This document shows, one piece after another, positions 28,220-36,746 of a stretch of 64,000 nucleotides of DNA; position 1 is the stretch's first letter; every line of letters begins with the position of its first letter. The translations under genes were made by a program, and so were the position numbers. Source of the DNA: Paraperibacillus marinus (GTDB taxonomy: Bacteria > Bacillota > Bacilli > Bacillales > DSM-1321); NCBI RefSeq assembly GCF_046237605.1, contig NZ_CP143542.1:2046001-2110000 (forward strand), given 5' to 3'. Under the pieces are notes generated by a model. It saw nothing but the letters and a program-made list of their open reading frames with translations, did not search any database and was not told where the DNA came from.

Positions 28220-29161
28220 ATGAAACTTAGTATTTTAGATCAGGCACCCATCCTTGAAGGATCAGACGCAAACACTGCGTTGAATGAAGCGGCAAGACTC
28301 GCCGCTGCAGGGGAAGTGCTTGGCTATTCCCGGTATTGGATTGCGGAGCACCATGACATAGGCGGACTTGCATGTCCTGCGCCGGAAGTGATGCTGAGCT
28401 ATATTGGCACAAAAACAAAATCCATCCGAATCGGATCCGGCGCTGTCCTGCTGCCGCACTATAAACCTTACAAGATAGCTGAAAGCTTTAATCTGCTGGC
28501 TGTCCTGTTTCCTGGGAGAATAGATCTCGGAATCGGGAGAGCGCCGGGCGGATCTGCCGAGGCATCCATGGCTTTATCTGATAATTTCCTGGAACAGGTC
28601 CGGATGATGCCGGATAAATATAGGGAGCTTCTTCATTTTTTGGATCGTGATTTTCCCGGCTCTTCCATGTTCTCTAAAATAAAGGCTTCTCCCGTGCCTG
28701 ATATCACGCCAGAGCCCTGGCTTCTAGGAACCAGCAAAAAGAGTGCCCTGCTCGCTGCAGAAACCGGTTCTCCCTATGTGTTTGGGCAATTCATGAGCGA
28801 TGCGGATACAAACGAAGTTATCCGTCTATACCGGGAACATTACCAGCCGCGGAAAAGCAATGATAAACCGAAAGTTATAGCAGCTGTCTCCGTGATCTGT
28901 GCATCGGACAGGCAGCGGGCCGATGAAATCAGGCATGAAATGCAGAGGGTAAGGAAAATGCATGAACCGACGGGGTCAGCGGACGAAGAACGGGAAGCTC
29001 AAGATTCTAAAACCATCACAGGAAATCCAATGGAAGTAAAAGAAAAACTGCTCTCTTTTGCAGTGGAACATTCTCTGGAAGAATTAATGATCATCACGAT
29101 GGCACCGACTTACAGCGAAAGAATAGAGTCCTACCGCCTGATAGCTGAAGAAATGCTGTAA
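28220..29161 (+). CDS. LLM-class flavin-dependent oxidoreductase
   Basis: A bacterial luciferase-like TIM-barrel oxidoreductase of 313 residues, expected to use reduced FMN. Family blocks: MKLSILDQAPI, GYSRYWIAEHHD, IRIGSGAVLLPHYKP, FPGRIDLGIGRAPGG and the C-terminal EELMIITMAPTY. Start at ATG 28220 is preferred (AAGGAAGGGTGACAGG before it) over the TTG at 28199, giving the usual N-terminus. It lies 50 bases after the OsmC gene and 100 bases before a ferredoxin gene. A second LLM enzyme is encoded at 45.7-46.7 kb. Confidence 0.9.
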   Translation: MKLSILDQAPILEGSDANTALNEAARLAAAGEVLGYSRYWIAEHHDIGGLACPAPEVMLSYIGTKTKSIRIGSGAVLLPHYKPYKIAESFNLLAVLFPGRIDLGIGRAPGGSAEASMALSDNFLEQVRMMPDKYRELLHFLDRDFPGSSMFSKIKASPVPDITPEPWLLGTSKKSALLAAETGSPYVFGQFMSDADTNEVIRLYREHYQPRKSNDKPKVIAAVSVICASDRQRADEIRHEMQRVRKMHEPTGSADEEREAQDSKTITGNPMEVKEKLLSFAVEHSLEELMIITMAPTYSERIESYRLIAEEML

Positions 29162-29260
29162 CCGACTTTTAGCAATAACTTCTTCCAAAGTATTTTACCG
29201 CCCTCCAAAAAAGGGAACAATAAAGATACATCATTCTGAAATTCAGGGAGGAGGAACACC

Positions 29261-29581
29261 ATGCCAATAGTTACTGCTGTCGGCTTCGGGCAGTTTGACG
29301 TTCCTGCCGGGCGTAAGCTGGTCCTTGCACTTGAGGATAACGGCGTCGCCATCCTGCACCGGTGCGGAGGAAAAGCGAAATGCACCACATGCAGGGTAGA
29401 GGTATTGGAAGGGGATTACCAGGAAATTTCGAAAAAGAAAGCAATGATGATGATGGACCATACAATCGATGACCAGCTCCGGTTATCATGCCAGATGGCT
29501 GTTTCAGGTGATATTACCATCAGGCCGATCAAGACGGTTGAAAACAGTGGACTGGATGCCGGGCCAAGGCCTGAGGAATAA
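29261..29581 (+). CDS. Plant-type 2Fe-2S ferredoxin
   Basis: A 106-residue electron carrier with a beta-grasp fold. Cluster ligands are Cys35, Cys41 and Cys44 (HRCGGKAKCTTCRV) and Cys77 (LSCQMA), in the C-x5-C-x2-C-x32-C pattern. AGGGAGGAGG lies upstream. Similar small ferredoxins in Bacillaceae are YkuN-unrelated and lack a known partner. The adjacent flavin oxidoreductase gene is a possible electron partner, but this rests on position only. Confidence 0.92.
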   Translation: MPIVTAVGFGQFDVPAGRKLVLALEDNGVAILHRCGGKAKCTTCRVEVLEGDYQEISKKKAMMMMDHTIDDQLRLSCQMAVSGDITIRPIKTVENSGLDAGPRPEE

Positions 29582-29597
29582 AAACAAACATAAATTT

Positions 29598-29749
29598 TCT
29601 ACTCGCAGATCATGCATGGAAATGAACGAAATAAGTGCAGGAACAAATTCAATTAGGCGGTGGAGCGGAGCAAGGCGCGGGCAGTAATGCATGTACACAC
29701 CAGCTGGAGGAAGCCTCAAGGTACATGCAGCTCCGCCCCATTTCCACAT
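29598..29749 (-). repeat. Dispersed foldable element, copy 1
   Basis: Read on the minus strand, it begins TGTGGAAATGGGGCGGAGCT and ends near TCTGCGAGTAGA. It matches 41465-41630 on the plus strand over its whole length, about 75-80 percent in the first 60 bases, with one internal gap of about 17 bases. GGGGCGGA can pair with TCCGCTCC, and TGCATGTAC with GTACATGCA inside it. It separates the ferredoxin gene from rpiA. It is either a miniature mobile element or a structured RNA gene. Confidence 0.8.
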
Positions 29750-29780
29750 AAATAAGAGAATCAAAAGAAGGGGGGATTTC

Positions 29781-30452
29781 ATGGAAAGCAAACGGCTGGC
29801 AGGCGAAGAGGCAGCGGGATATGTTGAAAATAACATGATAGTCGGTCTTGGGACAGGGAGCACTATTTATTATACCCTGCTGAAGCTGGCGGATTTAATC
29901 AGGAATCATGGCCTGAATATCAGGGGGATCCCTACGTCGAAGGAAACAGAAAAACTTGCCCGGGAGCTTGGGATTCCGCTCCTTGCATTCAAGGAAGCAG
30001 AATCCATAGATCTGGCCATTGATGGGACAGATGCCTCGGATCAGCATCTCAATATGATTAAAGGAGGCGGAGGGGCACTGCTCAGGGAAAAAATCGTGGC
30101 AAGGGCAGCCAAGAGATTTATCGTAGCTGCAGACCGCTCCAAGTTAGTCAGGAATCTGGCCAGTGTAAAACTCCCGGTTGAGGTGATCCCGTTCGGTATG
30201 GAAATGACAGAAAAACATCTGAAGGCACTGGGATGTGCAACCGAGGTCCGCATGAAGGGGGCCAGCTCCTTTGTAACGGATAACGGCAACCATATTATCG
30301 ATTGTTCGTTCAATGAGATCAACGATCCCGGTGAACTTGAAAAGGAAATCAATTTGATACCAGGGGCCGTAGAAAATGGTCTTTTTGTGGGAATGGCGGA
30401 AAGGCTTATTACAGTGAATGACAAAAGAAAAATTGTGTACGTAAAGGCATAG
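29781..30452 (+). CDS. rpiA: Ribose-5-phosphate isomerase A
   Basis: Interconverts ribose-5-phosphate and ribulose-5-phosphate in the pentose phosphate pathway. 223 residues, as in other RpiA. Motifs: VGLGTGSTIYY (phosphate loop), DGTDASDQHLNMIKGGGGAL (active-site Asp/Lys region) and AADRSKLV. The start is ATG 29781 with AAGGGGGG just upstream; the frame upstream of it runs through the dispersed repeat and is not coding. Many Bacillus use only the unrelated RpiB, so an RpiA gene here is accessory or a second copy. Its own terminator follows. Confidence 0.94.
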   Translation: MESKRLAGEEAAGYVENNMIVGLGTGSTIYYTLLKLADLIRNHGLNIRGIPTSKETEKLARELGIPLLAFKEAESIDLAIDGTDASDQHLNMIKGGGGALLREKIVARAAKRFIVAADRSKLVRNLASVKLPVEVIPFGMEMTEKHLKALGCATEVRMKGASSFVTDNGNHIIDCSFNEINDPGELEKEINLIPGAVENGLFVGMAERLITVNDKRKIVYVKA

Positions 30453-30484
30453 TAAGCTGGACCTTCTGGGTCCAGCTTATTATG
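30452..30484. terminator. Bidirectional terminator between rpiA and MFS genes
   Basis: AAGCTGGACC pairs with GGTCCAGCTT around a 6-base loop. It lies between convergent genes. Confidence 0.85.
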
Positions 30485-30488
30485 AAAT

Positions 30489-31751
30489 TCAAGCCTCGCT
30501 TGCTGTCTTCTGCTGTACACCGGCAGCCCTTTGGTCAAGCTCCGGGCAGATCAGGGCATATAACAGGGTCCCGAAGATCCCCATTGCTGTTATGAAAATG
30601 GTAATGGCAAAGCTTGATAGGAACGAACTGATTGTGACCGTTAAGGAGCAGATCAGCATGGCCAGGTTAAAGGTCAGTCCTGAAACCGCCATATAGGAAC
30701 TTCTCGCGTGTTCGGGTGGAAGGGAGGCCATATAATTTTGCTGCACGGGTACACGGACGATTTCTGCTGCCGTCGCCGCGAGCATCGCTCCAAAAAGCAG
30801 CCAGATATTGTTTGAATAGGAAATGACGGCATATCCGGCAACAAATATAATGCAGCTGTTCAGGAGGACTTTCCGATCCTCCCATTTCCCTGCAAGGCGT
30901 GCCGCAAACAGAGCCATTAAAACAACAAGGATCGTATTTTCTGTTCTTAAAAAACCGGTCATCTCCAACCCGTCAAACGACCATCCGAAAAGGTGCTGCT
31001 GCGGAAGCTCGGCAGCAAGCCTGATGCTGATATAGCTGGTGAGCTGAAATTCCATGGAAATGACCAGGAGGCCGGCCAGGACAAAGATGACAAACACACG
31101 GTCCCGGAATACTTCCTGATAGGCAGAAAGCATTTTGGCTGCCTGGCCTCTTAGGTTTATGGTTCCTGCCTTTACAGGTGTATAACTTTCACTTATAAAG
31201 AACGTGATCAGCACCCAGGTCAGGAGGGATGTCAGCGTCAAAGCGGTCAGCAGCTCAAATAGGTAATTCTTGAACAAAAATCCGCCAAGTATTCCTCCAA
31301 TAGCAATGGATAGATTGTTTGCCCAGTAGAGGATGGAGTACATGGATTTCCTTTCCTCTGGCCTGCTGACATCCATCAGCATCGCCTGTCCGGCAGGTCC
31401 GGAAAGGCCCCAGCAGATGCTATTGACGGTCATCATGGCAAACGTAAGCGCAGGTGAGTGGAACCATGGTGAATTTGCCAGCATCATGGAGAAAAAAGCT
31501 AAAAAGCGAAGGCTTTCTGCAAACACGATGATTTTCTTGCGGCCGAATTGATCAGAAAAATACCCGCCGAAGAAATTGATTAGAATGCCGATGAAAACAT
31601 TAATCAGCAGTAGAAGGCCGGCATTTCTGGTCCCGAAATAATGAGACAGATATATCGCCATAAAAGGAAAGATCATGCTTCCGATCATGGAGCCTAAAAA
31701 GGACTCTAAAAGTCTGATCTGGATTGTCCTATGAAAAGACATGATATTCAT
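30489..31751 (-). CDS. MFS transporter, multidrug-type
   Basis: A 12-helix transporter of 420 residues in the membrane. The helix 2-3 loop has GGYFSDQFGRKKIIV, the MFS motif A, and helix 5 has GLSGPAGQAMLMDV, close to the motif C region of drug exporters. It most resembles the MDR-type MFS group found next to stress genes in Bacillus (YttB-like). Start is ATG 31751 after AAAGGACGGCAGG; ATG 31742 is also possible. It is convergent with rpiA. No adjacent repressor gene is seen, and the substrate is unknown. Confidence 0.85.
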   Translation of the reverse strand: MNIMSFHRTIQIRLLESFLGSMIGSMIFPFMAIYLSHYFGTRNAGLLLLINVFIGILINFFGGYFSDQFGRKKIIVFAESLRFLAFFSMMLANSPWFHSPALTFAMMTVNSICWGLSGPAGQAMLMDVSRPEERKSMYSILYWANNLSIAIGGILGGFLFKNYLFELLTALTLTSLLTWVLITFFISESYTPVKAGTINLRGQAAKMLSAYQEVFRDRVFVIFVLAGLLVISMEFQLTSYISIRLAAELPQQHLFGWSFDGLEMTGFLRTENTILVVLMALFAARLAGKWEDRKVLLNSCIIFVAGYAVISYSNNIWLLFGAMLAATAAEIVRVPVQQNYMASLPPEHARSSYMAVSGLTFNLAMLICSLTVTISSFLSSFAITIFITAMGIFGTLLYALICPELDQRAAGVQQKTASEA

Positions 31752-31916
31752 TTTTCCTGCCGTCCTTTCTGTTGGAATTTTTTGGGTATGAAAATAATAT
31801 ATAAGAATAGTGGGCACTTTCCAACTATATTTTAAAAAATCATTATGAATACTAAAAAGAACTATTATTCTGACAATTTTGGTTTTATGCAAAATTGCTA
31901 ACTAGGAGTGGATAAT

Positions 31917-32219
31917 ATGTTTTATGGACAGCGGACAATATCCTTTTTATGGTCAGGCCTCACTTTGCGTTTTGTGGATCAGCGCAGCATTATCCTGCCT
32001 TACATATTCTTTTTCCTCCTGGCTGTCTGTCTGGAAGGAGTCCTCTGGTTCCTTATAGGGACAGCGCTCTACTTTTCATTCTCCATACATAGTGCGCCGG
32101 ACTGGCTGTTCTTATTATGCACTTTCCTGCATGCCCTCCTGACGGTCTTTTCAATTTATATCCTGAAGGATCTTTACAAAATTCATCTTAGCAGTGCACG
32201 TCATACTGGAAAGGGATAA
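31917..32219 (+). CDS. Two-helix membrane protein of unknown function
   Basis: 100 residues from the ATG at 31917, which has AGGAG at good spacing; the earlier GTG overlaps that site. It has two long hydrophobic segments (about 27-53 and 62-88) joined by a short loop, and a basic C-terminus (SSARHTGKG). No family is recognised. It is divergent from the MFS gene, and about 650 bases of repeat-bearing DNA follow before the lacI gene. Confidence 0.65.
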   Translation: MFYGQRTISFLWSGLTLRFVDQRSIILPYIFFFLLAVCLEGVLWFLIGTALYFSFSIHSAPDWLFLLCTFLHALLTVFSIYILKDLYKIHLSSARHTGKG

Positions 32220-32349
32220 AGCAGCTGCCGCATTAGAAAAGCAGGGAATAGTACTATGGAAAAAGAGCAGTCTGTTACAGACCGGTTTACTGGGGCACAC
32301 AGGATAATCGGTTTTTTTTAGTAGATTGAACTGGGTTCGTTAAATTGAG

Positions 32350-32630
32350 GTCAAAATCATATGAAAGACATTTAGTGCAGGCATCCGAATTGAAAAGTCC
32401 TTCGTCGGGGGTATGAAGGACTTTTTGAGCAGGAGATTGGATTGAAATGTCCTTCATTGTGGGTATGAAGGACTTTTTGAGCAGGAGATTGGATTAAAAT
32501 GTCCTTCATTGTGGGTATGAAGGACCTTTTGAGCAGGAAATCGAATTGAAAAGTCCTTCATCGTGAGTGTGATGGCCTCTTTGAGCAGAGAATAATCGAA
32601 AAAGCCATTCATAAGTCGTATGAAACGCTA
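32350..32630. repeat. Array C of 52-bp hairpin repeat units
   Basis: Four clear tandem units have GTCC at 32397, 32449, 32501 and 32553, an exact 52-bp period, with degenerate units on each side. Each unit is a hairpin GTCCTTCAT/ATGAAGGAC with a loop of about 7 bases, then a spacer TTTTTGAGCAGGAGATTGGA and GAAAT. The spacer is similar to that of array B at 52 kb, but the stem is unrelated. The array fills much of the 650-bp gap before lacI; the remaining DNA there shows no gene. Confidence 0.9.
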
Positions 32631-32783
32631 ACCTATCAAAAAGGCTGGAACCCCCGGCGTTACTATGTTTTTTCCCTTCAATTACCCGTACCGGTTCCCG
32701 CTTTTCACACAGCCTGCAACTACCTGCATCTACAACTGTCAAAACCTGTATAGACAAATTTATTTAAATCTTGCATAAAACGC

Positions 32784-32835
32784 TTGAAATCGATTTCAAT
32801 GTGAAGTACATTAAAATTGTAAACGGTTACTACAA
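32784..32835 (+). promoter_or_regulatory. Two LacI-type operators upstream of the sugar operon
   Basis: TTGAAATCGATTTCAA (32784-32799) is a perfect 16-bp palindrome with central CG. TTGTAAACGGTTACTACAA (32817-32835) is a near palindrome of the LacI/GalR type. They are 17 bp apart and lie just before the regulator gene, as expected for autoregulation. One of them could also act as a cre-like site for CcpA. Confidence 0.75.
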
Positions 32836-32877
32836 TAACTTGCATGCGATGCAAAAGGAGGGAAAAGGGGGATAGCG

Positions 32878-33885
32878 TTGTCCACTATTTCAGATGTGGC
32901 CAATTTAGCGGGACTTTCCAGGGCAACAGTTTCACGGGTGATCAATAATCATCCCAATGTGAGCGAAGAGAAAAAAAAGCTTGTGCTGAATGCAATGGAA
33001 CAATTGAATTATGTGCCAAATACTACGGCACAGAGGCTGCGCAACCAGAAAACAGATACGATCGCCATCCTGGTTCCTGTTTTAACCAATCCGTTTTTCG
33101 CTTATCTTCTTGAAGCCATGGATACGGTGGCGACCCGGAACGATTTTCAGCTCCTTGTCTGTCAGACGCGCTACGATAGGGAAAAAGAGCTTAATTTCCT
33201 TGATCTTTTAAAAAAAAAGCAAGTGGATGGGCTTATCCTGACTTCCTGTGAAAATGACTGGGACATTATCTCGGATTACTCGAAGTTCGGACCGATTGTC
33301 CTCTGCAATGAACAGAGTAGTGAAGCCGGTGTTCCGGCAGTGCGGATGGATAATACGGAGGCTGCGTACCTGGCGACCCGGCATATGATCGAGCAGGGCT
33401 GCAGAAAAATTGCTTATTCATACGGCGAGAAGAAAAGCAGTGTAGCGCTTGAGAGGGAAACCGGTTTTAAACAGGCGCTGGAGGAGAACGGCCTTCCCAT
33501 CAATGAAAGATGGTTTATCAACAATGTGTATGACATTGAAGATGGAAGACGTGCCCTCAGGTATCTGGCCGGACTGAAAGATAGGCCGGACGGAATTTTC
33601 ACCGGAAGTGACCAGGTGGCAACCGGGTTTATCATGGAAGCAAAAAAACAAGGCATATGCATACCAGGCGACCTGGCAGTGGCTGGCTTTGACAACCAGC
33701 CCATAGCAAGCGTTATCGATCCCCCCCTTACAACTGTGGCACAGCCTATCAAGCAGATGGGGACTAAGGCTATGGAGACGATGATAGAGGTAATCCTGCA
33801 TAAACAAGAACTGTCATACCAAGAGATATTATTGCCTTTTGAATTGATCGTCAGAGGTTCCACCCAGCGGAATTCAATTATCTAG
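32878..33885 (+). CDS. LacI family transcriptional regulator
   Basis: A repressor of 335 residues: N-terminal helix-turn-helix (TISDVANLAGLSRATVSRVI, about residues 3-22) with hinge helix, then a periplasmic-binding-fold sensor domain from about residue 60 to the end. TTG start at 32878, with GGAGGG and GGGGG in the leader. It opens the sugar operon, 15 bases before the binding-protein gene, with LacI-type palindromes just upstream. It should therefore repress its own operon until a sugar or sugar derivative binds. The ligand is not predictable. Confidence 0.93.
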   Translation: MSTISDVANLAGLSRATVSRVINNHPNVSEEKKKLVLNAMEQLNYVPNTTAQRLRNQKTDTIAILVPVLTNPFFAYLLEAMDTVATRNDFQLLVCQTRYDREKELNFLDLLKKKQVDGLILTSCENDWDIISDYSKFGPIVLCNEQSSEAGVPAVRMDNTEAAYLATRHMIEQGCRKIAYSYGEKKSSVALERETGFKQALEENGLPINERWFINNVYDIEDGRRALRYLAGLKDRPDGIFTGSDQVATGFIMEAKKQGICIPGDLAVAGFDNQPIASVIDPPLTTVAQPIKQMGTKAMETMIEVILHKQELSYQEILLPFELIVRGSTQRNSII

Positions 33886-33900
33886 GAGGTAAAAATCTGT

Positions 33901-35211
33901 ATGAAAAAGACCAAAAAGACTAAACTTTTAGCAGTTTTTGCAACATTATCTCTAGCGCTTTCGGCCTGCAGCAGCGACCAAAGCAGTTCGGAAGGTGAAA
34001 AAGAAAAAGCTTCCGGCAGCAAAAAAGGCGAGAAAGTCACCATCATCTATGCACGAGGCAAGGATGTAACCAAAGGTACAGAAAAAATGGTTGAAGCGTT
34101 CGAGAAGAAGCACAAGAACATTGATGTAAAATTCAGGGAAATGCCTGCTGATACCGGACAGCAGCACGATGCTTATGTGACCGCCTTCAACGCTAAATCC
34201 TCCGAGATCGACGTAATTGACATGGATGTTATCTGGCCGGCAGAATTTGCCCAGGCTGATTATGTTCTTCCGCTCGACCGCTTCATTGAGCAGGACGGCG
34301 TAGACCTTAAGGAATATAACCAGGGTGCCTTGAAGGCAGCCCAGTTCAACGGCAAGCAATGGGCTCTTCCTAAGTTTGTAGATGCCGGACTATTATTCTA
34401 CCGTAAAGATCTAGTGAAAGATTCCGAGGTTCCTAAAACATGGGATGACCTGCTGACACAGGCTAAAGCCAAAAAAGGCCAGGGCGGCACGAAGTTTGGG
34501 TATGTTATGCAGGCCAAGCAATATGAGGGACTGGTCTGTAATGCAGTTGAATTCGTGGCGGCATATGGCGGTAAGTTCATCAATGAAAAGAATGAAGTGG
34601 CTGTAAACAGCCCGGAAACAATCAAAGGCCTTAAGAAGCTTGTAGAGATTGCTAAATCAGATGTGGTCCCTGGAAATGTGACGACCTTCACTGAGATCGA
34701 AACCGACCAGGCATTCATTGAGGGCCAGACAGCATTCCTCCGCAACTGGCCATATGAATATGCAAGTGCCAATGACAAGGAAAAATCAAAGATTGCCGGA
34801 AATGTCGGTGTTGCACCGCTTCCAGCAGGAGATAAAGGTTCAGCAGCAGCACTTGGCGGATGGATGGCAGGAATCAACAAAAACTCCAAGCACCCTAAAG
34901 AAGCATGGGAATTCCTTAAATTCATGGCAGGAGCAGAAGGACAGAAAATCGATGCCATCTACGGAGGACACGCTCCTACCATCACTAAGCTATATGATGA
35001 CCAGGAAATCTTGAAAGCAAATCCGACTTTTGCAGACAAAGGTTTCCAGGATGGTCTTGCTGCAGCTGTTTCACGTCCGGTTGCACCAAACTACCCGGAA
35101 ATATCTGAAATCATCCAGATCCATGTATCAAAAGCCATCGCTGGCCAGGAAACGGTCGAAGAGGCAGTGAAGAATATGGAAAAAGAAATGAAAGATAAAC
35201 TAGAATCCTAA
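33901..35211 (+). CDS. Sugar ABC transporter substrate-binding lipoprotein
   Basis: A family 1 extracellular solute-binding protein of 436 residues (MalE/trehalose-maltose type). The lipobox LSACSS places lipid attachment at Cys23, so the mature protein is anchored outside the membrane. The typical blocks KVTIIYARGKDVTKGTEKMV, DVIDMDVIWPAEFAQADYV and GGWMAGINKNSKHPKEAWEF are present. AGGAGGT lies upstream. It is the receptor of the importer encoded by the next two genes. Ligand is probably an oligosaccharide or glycoside. Confidence 0.94.
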   Translation: MKKTKKTKLLAVFATLSLALSACSSDQSSSEGEKEKASGSKKGEKVTIIYARGKDVTKGTEKMVEAFEKKHKNIDVKFREMPADTGQQHDAYVTAFNAKSSEIDVIDMDVIWPAEFAQADYVLPLDRFIEQDGVDLKEYNQGALKAAQFNGKQWALPKFVDAGLLFYRKDLVKDSEVPKTWDDLLTQAKAKKGQGGTKFGYVMQAKQYEGLVCNAVEFVAAYGGKFINEKNEVAVNSPETIKGLKKLVEIAKSDVVPGNVTTFTEIETDQAFIEGQTAFLRNWPYEYASANDKEKSKIAGNVGVAPLPAGDKGSAAALGGWMAGINKNSKHPKEAWEFLKFMAGAEGQKIDAIYGGHAPTITKLYDDQEILKANPTFADKGFQDGLAAAVSRPVAPNYPEISEIIQIHVSKAIAGQETVEEAVKNMEKEMKDKLES

Positions 35212-35316
35212 GATCTTAGTTTCCAACTGATTAGGACTGCCCGGCTGCCGCCATCTCCTAAAAAAGGGGAAGGAAAGCCGGTGCAGCCTTAATTTATTTT
35301 CTTTAAGGTGGGTGAA

Positions 35317-36687
35317 ATGATGAAAAATCCGGGACATGATGATCTTGCCAAAAATAACAGCCAGCCTGCCCTTGAGCCTCTGAAAGCAGCTAAAAATAAG
35401 AAACGCCTCAGCGAAAGCAGGGCTGGATACATACTTGTTGCCCCGGCCATGCTTCTCATATTTCTGGTGGCTGTATGGCCGGTACTGCAATCTTTTTACT
35501 TCAGTCTTTTCGATCTGCGCCTTAACTCTCCGGTCAAATCGGAGGTTCATTTGAACTATAGTGTGAATCTGGTCAAATATCTGGATAGTTATCCATTCCT
35601 GATCAGCACGATTGACGATGAGATCGATGAAAACCATGCTGCTGATGCACTGCAAAAGGCTAAAACACAGCTTGAGGACCTTGATGCCGAGCTGCAGAAG
35701 GATAAGGAAATCAAAGTCAAATATGATCAGGTGAATGATAAACTTCTCGCATTTGAACAGCCGGGCGAGGATATCAGAATGGCGGAGCTTGATAAAGATG
35801 TGGCCGAAAAATACTTGAAAACCACCAGTTCTGTGGCTGATATACTGAGGGAAACAGCAAGGGAAACCGAATTTACCCAGGAAAAAAAGCTGGTCGGGCT
35901 CGCGTCCAACATTAAAGACTCCATTATAAAGCCAAACTTTATCGGTTTAGAGCATTACAAGGAAAATCTTTCAGATTCGAGGATGTGGAAGGCACTCGGA
36001 AATACCATGACGTTCACGGTGATATCCGTTGCCTTTGAACTTGTGATCGGACTTGCGATTGCATTATTGATCAACAAAGCATTCTTCGGACGCGGGCTGA
36101 TCCGGGCGAGTATACTCATACCCTGGGCCATACCAACAGCCGTATCCGCTGTAATGTGGAAATTCCTGTACGATGGACAGAATGGTGTCATTGCCAAGAT
36201 TTTTGAAGATGTCGGGCTCATTGACAAAATGAGCAGCCTGCTGGTAACAGATACCGGGGCGATGTTCTCTGTTATCTTTACGGATGTATGGAAAACAACG
36301 CCATATATGTCACTCCTGCTCCTGGCAGGGCTGCAGACTATACCGTCATCTCTATATGAAGCAGCCTCCATCGATGGAGCGAACAAATGGAAGCAGTTTG
36401 TCAACATTACACTGCCGCTCCTGAAATCGAGCATACTCGTTGCCCTCCTGTTCAGGACGCTTGATGCCTTCCGGGTATTCGACCTGATCTGGGTGCTGAC
36501 GGGCGGAGGACCGGCAAATTCTACAGAAACCATTTCAATCCTTTCTTATAAAATTATGTTCTCGCAGACGAATTTTGGGGAAGGATCTGCACTTGCCGTA
36601 ATTGTCTTTATCTGTGTGGCGATCATCTCGATGCTTTACATTAAGTTCTTAGGAAAAGATCTTCTTAATGATGGAAGGGGCAATTAA
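35317..36687 (+). CDS. Sugar ABC permease, MalF type, with coiled-coil insert
   Basis: A membrane permease subunit of 456 residues. Helix 1 is at about 37-62, and the other helices begin near residue 228. The EAA loop reads YEAASIDGANKWKQF. Between helix 1 and the usual FIGLEHYKENL block lies an insert of about 130 residues (75-205), rich in Glu, Lys, Asp and Leu and probably coiled coil. Most Gram-positive relatives of about 300 residues lack it. It would lie outside the membrane, where E. coli MalF carries its P2 domain. Start at ATG 35317 is preferred over GTG 35308 because AAGGTGGG precedes it. Confidence 0.9.
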   Translation: MMKNPGHDDLAKNNSQPALEPLKAAKNKKRLSESRAGYILVAPAMLLIFLVAVWPVLQSFYFSLFDLRLNSPVKSEVHLNYSVNLVKYLDSYPFLISTIDDEIDENHAADALQKAKTQLEDLDAELQKDKEIKVKYDQVNDKLLAFEQPGEDIRMAELDKDVAEKYLKTTSSVADILRETARETEFTQEKKLVGLASNIKDSIIKPNFIGLEHYKENLSDSRMWKALGNTMTFTVISVAFELVIGLAIALLINKAFFGRGLIRASILIPWAIPTAVSAVMWKFLYDGQNGVIAKIFEDVGLIDKMSSLLVTDTGAMFSVIFTDVWKTTPYMSLLLLAGLQTIPSSLYEAASIDGANKWKQFVNITLPLLKSSILVALLFRTLDAFRVFDLIWVLTGGGPANSTETISILSYKIMFSQTNFGEGSALAVIVFICVAIISMLYIKFLGKDLLNDGRGN

Positions 36688-36746
36688 AGCAATCAGCGTT
36701 TTATCATAGACTTGTAGAAATACAAATTCCCTTAAGGAGTGAGAAA

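Noticed and set aside
32350..32630. CRISPR array made of the 52-bp units
   Set aside because: The regions between the hairpins are repeated too, not unique, so there are no spacers. The period is uniform in sequence as well as length.
32506..32757. 83-codon minus-strand frame across the hairpin array
   Set aside because: It is produced by the repeated units and has no start signal. It is not a gene.
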